The translations under genes were made by a program, and so were the position numbers. DNA of 64,000 nucleotides, taken from positions 1 to 64,000 of the forward strand of contig JAJPIL010000020.1 of the NCBI GenBank assembly GCA_021324755.1, given 5' to 3'. Shown piece by piece: positions 8,930-16,793 of the stretch; positions within the stretch are counted from its first letter, which is position 1; each line of letters begins with the position of its first letter. The notes below the pieces were generated by a model, which was given only the letters and a program-made list of their open reading frames with translations, had not been told where the DNA came from and did not search any database. The DNA comes from Pseudomonadota bacterium (GTDB lineage: Bacteria > Desulfobacterota > Binatia > Binatales > Binataceae).

Positions 8930-9551
8930 CCGTATTGCCCTGCTCCTGCCCCCTCTGCTGCTGAGCCTTTTCGAGCCATGCCCTTCCCTCGCTGCTGATC
9001 TCCCAAAAGCCTTTTTTCTCCGGGGGCTTCATTAAACCGCGCTTCACCAGGCGATCGCGCGCCCATCGCGCGGTGTTTCTCCATCGCTCTTCGCCAGGGC
9101 GTACAAATTCATAGTCAATGGGTTTTAGAATCGGCTTCATTTTTCTTTCCACGAGTTGCAGAACTTTGTGGGCTTCACCGCGACCTCCGAGTTCGACCAA
9201 CGCCTCAAGGATTGGCACATAATAGTCCTTCTCCGGCGTCCGCTCCCCGCGGCGCGCCTTTCTAGGCGACCGCTGCGTAGCCTTCCGGAGCCGTGGACGC
9301 CGACCCGATCGCAGCTTAGGCCATTTGCGCCTGAGCTCCTCCAGTTTGCGACGCAGGCGGTCCAGCGACTCCGCTTTGTCCGTTGCCCAGCGCGCTGTGC
9401 GGTAGTCGCGGTTCTGCGAAGCGTCATTGACAATGATATTTGCGAGCTCGATGCCCCTGTCGACTTCCTCGATCAAGAGCTCGAATCCCTTGTCGACTTG
9501 CTCGATCAAGAGTTCGAATTCCGCTTCTACGTCACGTTGATTGGCACTCAC
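8901..9551 (-). CDS. Mrr_N-type winged-helix protein
   Basis: 216 residues from a GTG at 9551, which has an upstream AGGAAAGG; a TTG nine codons earlier (9578) is possible. The N-terminal third is helical and contains a tandem repeat FELLIEQVDKG/FELLIEEVDRG, encoded by a 33-bp duplication (9459-9524). A basic linker (RSGRRPRLRKATQRSPRKAR) follows. The C-terminal ~95 residues match the Mrr N-terminal winged helix: YYVPILEALVELGGRGEA, then RWARDRLVKRGLMKPP and GFWEISSEGRAWL. In Mrr itself this domain recognises DNA ahead of a nuclease domain; no nuclease domain exists here. It could be the DNA-recognition or regulatory subunit of the cassette. The methyltransferase stop at 9588 lies 36 bases upstream. 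Confidence 0.75.
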   Translation of the reverse strand: MSANQRDVEAEFELLIEQVDKGFELLIEEVDRGIELANIIVNDASQNRDYRTARWATDKAESLDRLRRKLEELRRKWPKLRSGRRPRLRKATQRSPRKARRGERTPEKDYYVPILEALVELGGRGEAHKVLQLVERKMKPILKPIDYEFVRPGEERWRNTARWARDRLVKRGLMKPPEKKGFWEISSEGRAWLEKAQQQRGQEQGNTDGSSENENS

Positions 9552-9587
9552 TATCTGGAACCTTTCCTGCGTCGGCAATGCACAATA

Positions 9588-12500
9588 CTACCGACGGCTT
9601 CGCCAGAATTGGTAATGCTTCACGGTCTCCCTCAGGCGCTCAGCATAGTCCCAGCCTTCGTGAAAAGTCTCGAAGATGTGCACCAGGTGCGACTCGGAGA
9701 GGCCGTAGAGATGCGCGACGACGGCGTCGAGTTCGTGGATCATGTCCTGCTTTTCGTCGTCGCGAAGCGGCCCCCATTCGACGCCGACCGCTTCCGCCCA
9801 TTTGCAAAACCGCTCGTCTGGACACGCGAGCCGGCCTGCGATCGCTACCGCTCGTTGCCATAGCGGATTATCCCGGCTTGGGCGAGGAATCGGTAGGGGA
9901 TTGAACACGTGGTAGTTCACGTCCAGTTCGACGAAGCGGCGCGCGTACCAATCGAGCGGGATCGAACAGAGGACGCCGAGCAAAAATGCTTGATCTTTCT
10001 CATCACCGCGCGGCCAAAGAAGGTATGGTGCCTTGTTTGTGACGAACACCTTCGGCGGCAGCAGCGCGGCTATAACCGTGCGGCGGTTGGTTCGATTTGT
10101 CACATCGCGGAAAGCGATGCGCGCCGACCAGCAGGGCAGTGTCTTCGAGTCCTTTAACCATGACGGAGGGAAGCCGGCGAACGGCGAGCGGGCCTGTCTT
10201 GCGCTGCGCTGGCGCTTGTTCTGAAGAACGGGAATGACCTTGTCCGGATCCGCCCATCCGTAATACGAGCCGGTATCATTAGTCCAAATGTCGAACGATT
10301 CGCCTTTGAACACCGGCCAGAAGCCATTGGGCGGCTTTTCGCCGAGCTTCATCAGCTTCTTGTCATTAGTGGCGTCAAGCTCTCGGTAGGGTCGTGCTCG
10401 CCAGGAGTTCGGATCGTCTAAATCGAGCCTCGGCGCTTTGCGAAGCTGCGCGAAGACCTCGCCTGAGCGATCATCGGGTAGCAGCGGCAGCGCCGCGGTA
10501 TCGGTCCATGAAAGGACCTCATCGACTGAAAACCGCAGCGGTTCCCGCTTCATCCCGTCGGCGTACCTGACGTAGTTCGCGAAGGGCCCGCGAAGTGGGA
10601 CCTCACGCTTTCCATTCGAACCTCTCCGCAAACCCGCGAGAGCGATCGTGTAGCGATGCTCGGCATCATCGAAGACCCATCCCTCGCGATTTAGAAGAAA
10701 AGTAAGGTCGGCGACGGTTCCGTTAGCGAAAAGCTCTTGACGGAGCTTTTCGCTGCCGCGCGCGGCGAACGCCGAGCGCGGCAGCACCACGCCGATTCTT
10801 CCACCGCGCTCCGTGACCAGATTCCAAAATCGCCAAGCAAACGCCTTGTAAACATCAGGATCGCCGGTGCCCATGCCTGGGAACGGGCCGCTGGTGAGCA
10901 CGCGGCGCCAAAGTTCGGCTTTTTCCCGCTCTTCCTTGTAGAGGCGAACCAGATCGGGGCGCTCGCGACGGTAGCGCTCCTTCGCCGACTCTTGCTGCCC
11001 TTGTGGCAGCGAATGGAAACCGGGATCGTAACGCGTCCAGAAGCGGTCTTCTTCGACTGTCGCCTCTTCCCACGGCGGATTGCCTAGGATTACGTCGAAG
11101 CCCGCGCGCTCGCGCAGAAAGACCTCCGGGAAGGCGATTGGGAAATGCAGCGGCGGGATCGCCTTTAGAATGCGCCGGCTTTCGGCGTGCATCTTCGAGC
11201 CCGGCAGCTTCGCCAGTGCCGCTTCAAATTTCTCCTCTTGGGCATTAGCTTGGACCCATTCGCGGAGTTGCGCGGCCACACTTTCGTCAAGCCGCGCCGC
11301 GGCCAAAACGTCAAACAAAGCCTCGGCCGGAGCTATTGCTTCGCGCGCCTCCCTGGCCGCGCTTCGCGCCACAGCGATCTGTTCGGCGTCGGCGTCGGAC
11401 ACGCGGGCGAGCTTGACCAGCGCGTCGCGCGACCTGCCGAGCAATTTCTCCGCCGAAAGCGCAAACAGCGGCAGCGAATGTTTGCGAAGCTCATCGGTCG
11501 CTTCCTCAATCGTCGCAATTCCAACCAGAGAATTCCCCTCGATAAGGTTGTGATCGAGAAACGAAAGCGGAAGGCCAGGAACAAAGGTGTGAATCCAGAC
11601 GCTTAGCCGCGCAAGCTCAACCGCCATCCGGTTCAGATCGACGCCGTAGATGCATCGCCGGGCGATCTGGCGGCGCAGAAGCTGTGTGTCTTCGATTTCG
11701 ACGCCGTCGGCCAGACCTACCTTTTCCAGCTGCTGTTTAGCCGCTTCGCGCAACCGTGTAAGCTCGGCCCCCACGTCAGGGAGTTGACGGCTAGCCAGGT
11801 AGTTAGCGAGCTTGCGTTCGATTCGGTCGATGGCCGCAACTAGGAAATGCCCGGAGCCCATCGCGATGTCGGCCACACGAAAATCGAAGAAGGCTTCGGC
11901 GGCAGCGCGATCGTCGAGGGCGTCGAGGCGCTTTAGATGATCATCGAGTGCGGGTTCGAGCGCATAGTCGAGCAAATGCTCGACAGCAAAACGCTTGGTG
12001 AAATATGAACCTGTCGATTTGCGTGCGCCGGACGGAGTATGCGGATAAAGCTCGCCTGCACGAACCGTGATTTCATCCTTGTTGCGCGCAAGGCGATATT
12101 CGCCCTTGGGCGTAACCGCCAGGTCAGCCGGCGCCACGGACAACTCGTTTTCCAGCAGACCCTCGTAGATGGTTCCGAACTCGCGAACGCTAAGGCTCCG
12201 AAAATCGACCGGGCCCCATCCCTCAGGCGTCTCATCGACCAGCAGGTAAAAGAGCACCGGGCCAAAGTCTTTGTTGCTAAGTTTGATCTGCGCAAGCTTA
12301 TAGCCGAGCGGAGAGACCTCTTTGTCGCTCTGAAACAAGCCGCCGTTATACGCGGGAACGCCCCACTCGCTATGGCCTCGATTGATGGCATCAAAGAGTT
12401 TCTTGACCTCTACCCAATGCGAGTCGCCGGAATCGAAAGCGGAACCGCTCTGAATGCCCTCGATAGTCGGCGTCTTGCGAGCTTGTTCCACAAGCTCCAT

Positions 12501-13655
12501 CGCCTTTTGCTTCAGCGAGCGTCTTCTGTACTGATCGTTGGTGCGGTACGGAAGAAGATCGCGGTCCTCGGCGTAGGCGACAAAGAGCAGGCGGAACAGT
12601 AGGATCAGCGCCATCTGATAGGTTTCGGCGAGCTCCTGCGCACTGGGCTTGGCCAATCCACGCGCGGCGAGCAACGCCTTGGCCAGCCGCGGAATTACGT
12701 CCTCATACACCCGTTTGCGCAGCCGATCGCCAAGGTCCGCCGCGAAGCGACGCGAGTCCTCGAGGATTTTCTCGACCGAGCCGCCCGGGCTCAGCGCGGG
12801 AGCGGAAAACAGCAACCAGAGATAACCGGCCTCATCAGTCCCGATGAGATCGAGGTCGAGTTCGACGTAGGTTTCGATACGAGAGCGTTGCCCAACGCCA
12901 CGTCCAAGCTCGGTCAAGTAGAGGCGCAGCTGCGGGCCGTTGCAAACGATCACGTAGCGGAGCCGCTCGCGGTCGGCCACGTTGAGCGCCCAGGTGATTG
13001 GTGAATAGTCGGAGAAGCGAGGGCTGGGAGTTTCCGGTGATTCGTCGCGCTCGAGGAAGATCGCAAGCGCCGTGCGGGTGTCGGCCGCGCGCAGGATTGA
13101 GCCGCGGCCTGCAGTCAAAGGCTCCACGGAAAACCCCAGTGCGCGCAGCAGCGCTTCACCGCGTTCCCTGAGCAGCGGCCTGGCACGTGAATTCGCTTCC
13201 GGCCAATCCGGGCGCCGACGCACGTCGTGTTCCAGCTCGTAAGTTGCGAACAGCCCTTCGTTGCGCAGCCCTGCCAGCGATACCTGGAGGTTGGGAATCG
13301 CTGCATTCAGGCGGCGCAACGCGGCATGACGGTCGGGTTCCTCGAGTGCAGCGCGACAGATTCGCTCGACCCGGTAACGATCGAGGTCGGTATAAGCAGG
13401 GGGATGTTCACCCGTCGGTCCACAGATAGCGGCGCGATTGTCGTAAAGCGCCACCAAAAGAAGTGGTGTGGCTCGACCCTTAAGGCGCGTTTTCCACAAC
13501 GCGCGCAGGTCCGATAGTGACGGCCGCTGGTCGGTGGCCAAAACCGCAACCTCGAGCGGCTGCGCGCCCTTGCCGAGAGCAAGACCGATCGGTCGGAATC
13601 CACGACCGTCGCCAATCTCAAGCGGCCGGAGCTCGATGTCGCTAAGAAACGTCAT
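9588..13655 (-). CDS. Eco57I-type N6-adenine DNA methyltransferase (large, restriction-associated)
   Basis: 1355 residues; ATG preceded by GGAGGGACGAGATAG, so the start is secure. The ~560-residue N-terminal part includes a block YDNRAAICGPTGE (~110) and a DYSPITWALNVADR section (~220), features I associate with large restriction-system methylases. The SAM-binding motif I is MGSGHFLVAAIDR (~598), and the catalytic motif IV is NPPW (~858), as in gamma/Eco57I-class adenine methylases. A target-recognition-like C-terminus follows (YYGWADPDKVIP; KAPYLLWPRGDEK; NYHVFNPLPIPRP). I see no PD-(D/E)XK nuclease motif, so cleavage would have to come from the PLD-SNF2 partner. First gene of the cassette. 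The product probably methylates host DNA; whether it is protective or defence-activating is not visible. Confidence 0.92.
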   Translation of the reverse strand: MTFLSDIELRPLEIGDGRGFRPIGLALGKGAQPLEVAVLATDQRPSLSDLRALWKTRLKGRATPLLLVALYDNRAAICGPTGEHPPAYTDLDRYRVERICRAALEEPDRHAALRRLNAAIPNLQVSLAGLRNEGLFATYELEHDVRRRPDWPEANSRARPLLRERGEALLRALGFSVEPLTAGRGSILRAADTRTALAIFLERDESPETPSPRFSDYSPITWALNVADRERLRYVIVCNGPQLRLYLTELGRGVGQRSRIETYVELDLDLIGTDEAGYLWLLFSAPALSPGGSVEKILEDSRRFAADLGDRLRKRVYEDVIPRLAKALLAARGLAKPSAQELAETYQMALILLFRLLFVAYAEDRDLLPYRTNDQYRRRSLKQKAMELVEQARKTPTIEGIQSGSAFDSGDSHWVEVKKLFDAINRGHSEWGVPAYNGGLFQSDKEVSPLGYKLAQIKLSNKDFGPVLFYLLVDETPEGWGPVDFRSLSVREFGTIYEGLLENELSVAPADLAVTPKGEYRLARNKDEITVRAGELYPHTPSGARKSTGSYFTKRFAVEHLLDYALEPALDDHLKRLDALDDRAAAEAFFDFRVADIAMGSGHFLVAAIDRIERKLANYLASRQLPDVGAELTRLREAAKQQLEKVGLADGVEIEDTQLLRRQIARRCIYGVDLNRMAVELARLSVWIHTFVPGLPLSFLDHNLIEGNSLVGIATIEEATDELRKHSLPLFALSAEKLLGRSRDALVKLARVSDADAEQIAVARSAAREAREAIAPAEALFDVLAAARLDESVAAQLREWVQANAQEEKFEAALAKLPGSKMHAESRRILKAIPPLHFPIAFPEVFLRERAGFDVILGNPPWEEATVEEDRFWTRYDPGFHSLPQGQQESAKERYRRERPDLVRLYKEEREKAELWRRVLTSGPFPGMGTGDPDVYKAFAWRFWNLVTERGGRIGVVLPRSAFAARGSEKLRQELFANGTVADLTFLLNREGWVFDDAEHRYTIALAGLRRGSNGKREVPLRGPFANYVRYADGMKREPLRFSVDEVLSWTDTAALPLLPDDRSGEVFAQLRKAPRLDLDDPNSWRARPYRELDATNDKKLMKLGEKPPNGFWPVFKGESFDIWTNDTGSYYGWADPDKVIPVLQNKRQRSARQARSPFAGFPPSWLKDSKTLPCWSARIAFRDVTNRTNRRTVIAALLPPKVFVTNKAPYLLWPRGDEKDQAFLLGVLCSIPLDWYARRFVELDVNYHVFNPLPIPRPSRDNPLWQRAVAIAGRLACPDERFCKWAEAVGVEWGPLRDDEKQDMIHELDAVVAHLYGLSESHLVHIFETFHEGWDYAERLRETVKHYQFWRSRR

Positions 13656-13940
13656 CTATCTCGTCCCTCCGAGCGCAACTGGTAACGGCCTTGCGGATAG
13701 CGGCGGCTGGAACATAAACTTTTTCGTCCGTTGCTTCGTGCCCAAATCATCGACGACACAAACCTTCGTGCCAAAGCTCTTTTCATCGACGACTACCGCG
13801 GACCCTACGAAGTAATCCGCTTCAGCTTGAACAGCGACGTCTGGTAACGCATGACGTGGCCACTCAAAACATTTGTCGTAGCGTGAGGCACCAGTAGCCG
13901 TCTGCCATCGAGTACGCGCCCAGTGCTCGACGGAAGCCAA
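13656..13940 (-). CDS. Hypothetical ORF immediately upstream of the methyltransferase
   Basis: 94 codons ending with a TAG directly before the methyltransferase ATG. The middle part (QAEADYFVGSAVVVDEKSFG) has protein-like composition, but the rest is low in recognisable structure, and its last codons overlap the methyltransferase ribosome-binding site. No family recognised. It could be a small leader gene of the cassette or simply the 5' untranslated region. Confidence 0.25.
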   Translation of the reverse strand: MASVEHWARTRWQTATGASRYDKCFEWPRHALPDVAVQAEADYFVGSAVVVDEKSFGTKVCVVDDLGTKQRTKKFMFQPPLSARPLPVALGGTR

Positions 13941-14268
13941 AACTGCAGCCGGATGATTTTGAAGCGCGATTGAACGTTCCTAACCGGATGCCTCGTGAAT
14001 TTCTCACCCTGAAGGTAAACCTCACGACCATTCCACGTTTTTACGAACTTTTGGTGAGGGCGACGACTGAGCGAAAGGAGGGTCGATGAATGGCCGCTTT
14101 AAATGCCGCCGAACGAGGATCAGGCTTGGCTTAGGAATTTTGCTCGCGAACCAGTCGCACCGAGCAGCAAAGACTTCAAACCGGACGATATTGCTTCCGT
14201 CGAGGCTGACCCTCTAAGCCCCCGCACTCGACGTTCGCTCCCCACCTTTAAAGATTCTGTTCGCGCCG
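13941..14268. other. Intergenic region upstream of the restriction-like cassette
   Basis: No gene supported. It probably contains the cassette promoter on the minus strand. A 6-bp inverted pair TCGTGA...TCACGA, about 23 bases apart, lies near 13990-14030 but is too short to call an operator. Confidence 0.4.
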
Positions 14269-14517
14269 CTACTGTTCTCTCCCATTGGCCCTTCGAGGCG
14301 CGCAAAAGGCCTTGTGTCGCAACCCTTCACCAAGCGCTAGGATGGCATCGGCGAGGACACGATAGCGCTCGAACGCAAGTCCCACGTCCTGCTTTCCGGC
14401 CAGCCACCGGTCGTTGTCGAAGCGATAGTAGGCGCGGGTGTCGATAATCTTGCAGCCGCGAAAGGCGTCGATGCTGACCCGAACTTCTCCTCTCGAGTTT
14501 CTCCGGAATTTTGCCAC
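14269..14517 (-). CDS. PC4/YdbC-like ssDNA-binding (transcriptional coactivator p15 fold) protein
   Basis: 82 residues from a GTG. The body follows the PC4 pattern: RVSIDAFRGCKIIDTRAYY, an acidic turn (DND), then a Lys-containing strand GKQDVGLAFERY and a C-terminal helix VLADAILALGEGL. Bacterial PC4-like proteins bind single-stranded DNA, usually as dimers. The last ~16 residues are a basic extension beyond the usual fold. It is on the same strand as the methylase-helicase cassette, ending about 600 bases upstream of the methylase start, so a functional link is possible but not shown. The fold assignment rests on pattern similarity only. Confidence 0.6.
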   Translation of the reverse strand: MAKFRRNSRGEVRVSIDAFRGCKIIDTRAYYRFDNDRWLAGKQDVGLAFERYRVLADAILALGEGLRHKAFCAPRRANGREQ

Positions 14518-15093
14518 AAGCTCGCTCGAGCGGTCAACGGAAGTTGCCCCAGAGCTTAGCTTTCTGCGGCAGCTGCCCCCCCTAATTGCGAAGGGTATTC
14601 ATAAGCGACAAGATGTCAGTTGCCCCCTTTAAGCGAGGACGTTTGGCCAGGAATGAGTTTTAGGCCCATTCTCAAGCTTGAGAAATGACGCCCTCACGAT
14701 CCATTTCTAGCGGCAATTCACCACATCGGCACCCGACATCGCGATGCACTGTTATTCGTCGTTGGTTTTGCGCCAATCGAATCTGGCGAGGTACGCACGG
14801 CCGCGACTTACGGTTATCCCGATATGTGGAAATCAGTGTCTGACCGATCGAACCCTCTGCGCACGACACCGCCGCATGGAAACGGACGGGTTCCTGACGA
14901 AACTCCCTAGGCTTTAAAGTGGCCGTTCCAGACTCTCTACTATTCCGGTATGCTTTCCCCACTGCTTACGAGAAACCTGGGACCAGCGCGAGATCCTGGT
15001 CACAGTCGGCGTCTACCATCGAACGGAGTCGGGCTTCACTGCGGATCCTAAATCGCGGCGAAGGTGAAGCGCCTCGGCTTGCGCAACCACGGG
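14518..15093. other. Intergenic region with short repeated motif
   Basis: No gene supported. The motif AGTTGCCCC occurs at 14542 and 14618, with a variant AGCTGCCCC at 14571, all on the same strand. Such clustered short repeats can mark a mobile-element end, but I see no transposase nearby. Confidence 0.4.
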
Positions 15094-16458
15094 TCAGGCC
15101 GGATACTGGGGCATTTGCTCGCCGGCAACCTCGTCCCAGATTTTTACCTTATGCGTGTCGCGCTCTATAAAAATGAGCGAGATTACCGCTCCTAGTACGC
15201 ATAGCGCTATCGGGTAAAGAAGACCCGCGAAGCGATTGCCGGTCCAAACGACGAGCGAAGAGCTAATCAGCGGCAAAAGGCCACCCAGGACGCCGACGCC
15301 CAAATGGTAGGGAACGGAAAGGGAAGTGTATCGGATGCGAGCGGGGAATAATTCGACCATGAAAGCGGCGTGAGGCCCGTATGTCATAGCCACCAGAATC
15401 ACTTGGTACAGCACCAAAATCGTGAGCGCCGCTGGATTTCCCGCGTTACGTTCCATCAATTTGTAAACTGGAATAAGGGTTAAGACGGCTAGCACGGAGC
15501 CGAATACGGTGAGATCGCGCCGCCCGATTCGGTCCGACCAACTGCCGAATACCAGAAAAAACGGGGTGGCGAGCAAAATTGCCACGACCATGATGCAATA
15601 GACCGTAACGTAGTTGATCTTCAGCACGGTTTGCATGAAAAGGAGCGAGTAGAAATGGGCGGTGTACCAGATGACTGTGAGAGGGGCAACCTGGCCGAAC
15701 AGCGCCAGCAGGATAAGGCGCCGGTTTCGGCTGTCCTTGAAGCTCTCGGTTAGTGGCCGCGCCGAAGCTCTGCCGGACTCCTTGATGTTCTGGAAAATCG
15801 GCGATTCTTGCAGTCGCAACCGTATGTAGATCGATAACCCAACTAGTAACGCCGAAAGCAAAAATGGAAAACGCCATCCGTACGCGGCAAAGGCCGCTTC
15901 TCCCATACCTAGGCGGAAAGCGAGGATTACTATTAGCGCCATGACCAAACCCAGCGAGGCTGTCATCGGCAGCCAACTGGTGTAACGGCCACGCTGGCCG
16001 TCGGGGCTGTGTTCCGCAACATAAATCGCCGCGCCACCCCATTCGCCGCCAAGGGCGAGACCTTGGATAATACGGAGTACGACAAGAAGCACGGGAGCCA
16101 AAGCGCCGATCGCGTTATAAGTCGGCAGAACACCCATCAACGTGGTCGAAAGGCCCATCAAAAGAAGGGTCGTCAAAAACGTAAATTTGCGCCCTATGAT
16201 GTCGCCGAGGCGCCCAAAAAGTATCGCGCCGAACGGCCGCGCAAGAAAACCTGTCCCAAAGACGGCGAGGCTCGCTAGAAACGCTGCGGTAGGATTGCCC
16301 TTGGGAAAGAACTGGGTAGAGAAGAACACCGCAAGGCTGCCGTACAGATAGAAGTCGTACCATTCGATCACAGTGCCGGCCGCGGATGCCGCTATCACGA
16401 ACGAAAGGCTATAGTCTACCTGCGAACCAACGCCACGAACGGGTGTCGATACCGCCAC
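15094..16458 (-). CDS. MFS transporter, metabolite:H+ symporter (MHS) family
   Basis: 454 residues from a GTG preceded by AAGGGGGA. Twelve hydrophobic segments. Family signatures: GTVIEWYDFYLYG at the first helix (typical of MHS/ProP/KgtP relatives), GRLGDIIGRKFTF in the loop between helices 2 and 3, ALGGEWGGAAIYVAEH in helix 5, and GSWSDRIGRRDL between helices 8 and 9. These carriers import dicarboxylates, citrate, proline/betaine or aromatic acids with protons; the substrate cannot be read from sequence. It is separated by 335 bases from the porin gene on the same strand, a plausible outer/inner-membrane uptake pair. Confidence 0.9.
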   Translation of the reverse strand: MAVSTPVRGVGSQVDYSLSFVIAASAAGTVIEWYDFYLYGSLAVFFSTQFFPKGNPTAAFLASLAVFGTGFLARPFGAILFGRLGDIIGRKFTFLTTLLLMGLSTTLMGVLPTYNAIGALAPVLLVVLRIIQGLALGGEWGGAAIYVAEHSPDGQRGRYTSWLPMTASLGLVMALIVILAFRLGMGEAAFAAYGWRFPFLLSALLVGLSIYIRLRLQESPIFQNIKESGRASARPLTESFKDSRNRRLILLALFGQVAPLTVIWYTAHFYSLLFMQTVLKINYVTVYCIMVVAILLATPFFLVFGSWSDRIGRRDLTVFGSVLAVLTLIPVYKLMERNAGNPAALTILVLYQVILVAMTYGPHAAFMVELFPARIRYTSLSVPYHLGVGVLGGLLPLISSSLVVWTGNRFAGLLYPIALCVLGAVISLIFIERDTHKVKIWDEVAGEQMPQYPA

Positions 16459-16793
16459 AGCATAGTCCCCCTTGCTGAACTTGAGCGTAATCTATTTTAA
16501 CTTCTCGACCAAAACAAGCGTCAGCAAGTCGAAAACGCAACGAAAATTCGACGGGTAAGTCCCGAAATTCCTCTTAGCCAGGCATCCGAACCGAGCAACT
16601 TAATTCCCGAACGCAATTGCTGGCTCGAGCGACAACTACGCAACGTCCATTTCGGTAACTTTCTGAAGGCCGCCAGTCTGGTCGGAAACTCGGTTATGGA
16701 CCAGCTAAGAAACCCCTCGAACAGCCAAGGGCTACGGAAATCAATTGCGTGCTAAAACGAATGGGCTCGCAGCGAAAACGCTCACTCTGAAGG
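16459..16793. other. Intergenic region between porin and MFS transporter
   Basis: No gene. A short stem TGAGCG-TTTT-CGCTGC-like sequence lies just downstream of the porin stop (about 16765-16785), too weak to call a terminator. The MFS ribosome-binding site lies at the other end. Confidence 0.4.

Noticed and set aside
9156-9863. 235-codon plus-strand frame across the methylase end and the Mrr_N gene
   Set aside because: Antisense to two genes with recognisable domains; no domain of its own.
5268-13655. Calling the cassette DISARM or BREX outright
   Set aside because: The hallmark genes drmA, drmB or pglZ/brxC are absent in the window, and PLD is fused to the helicase; only relationship of single components can be argued.
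14672-14962. 96-codon minus-strand frame downstream of the MFS gene region
   Set aside because: No recognisable motif, no clear SD, and composition typical of non-coding DNA in this genome.
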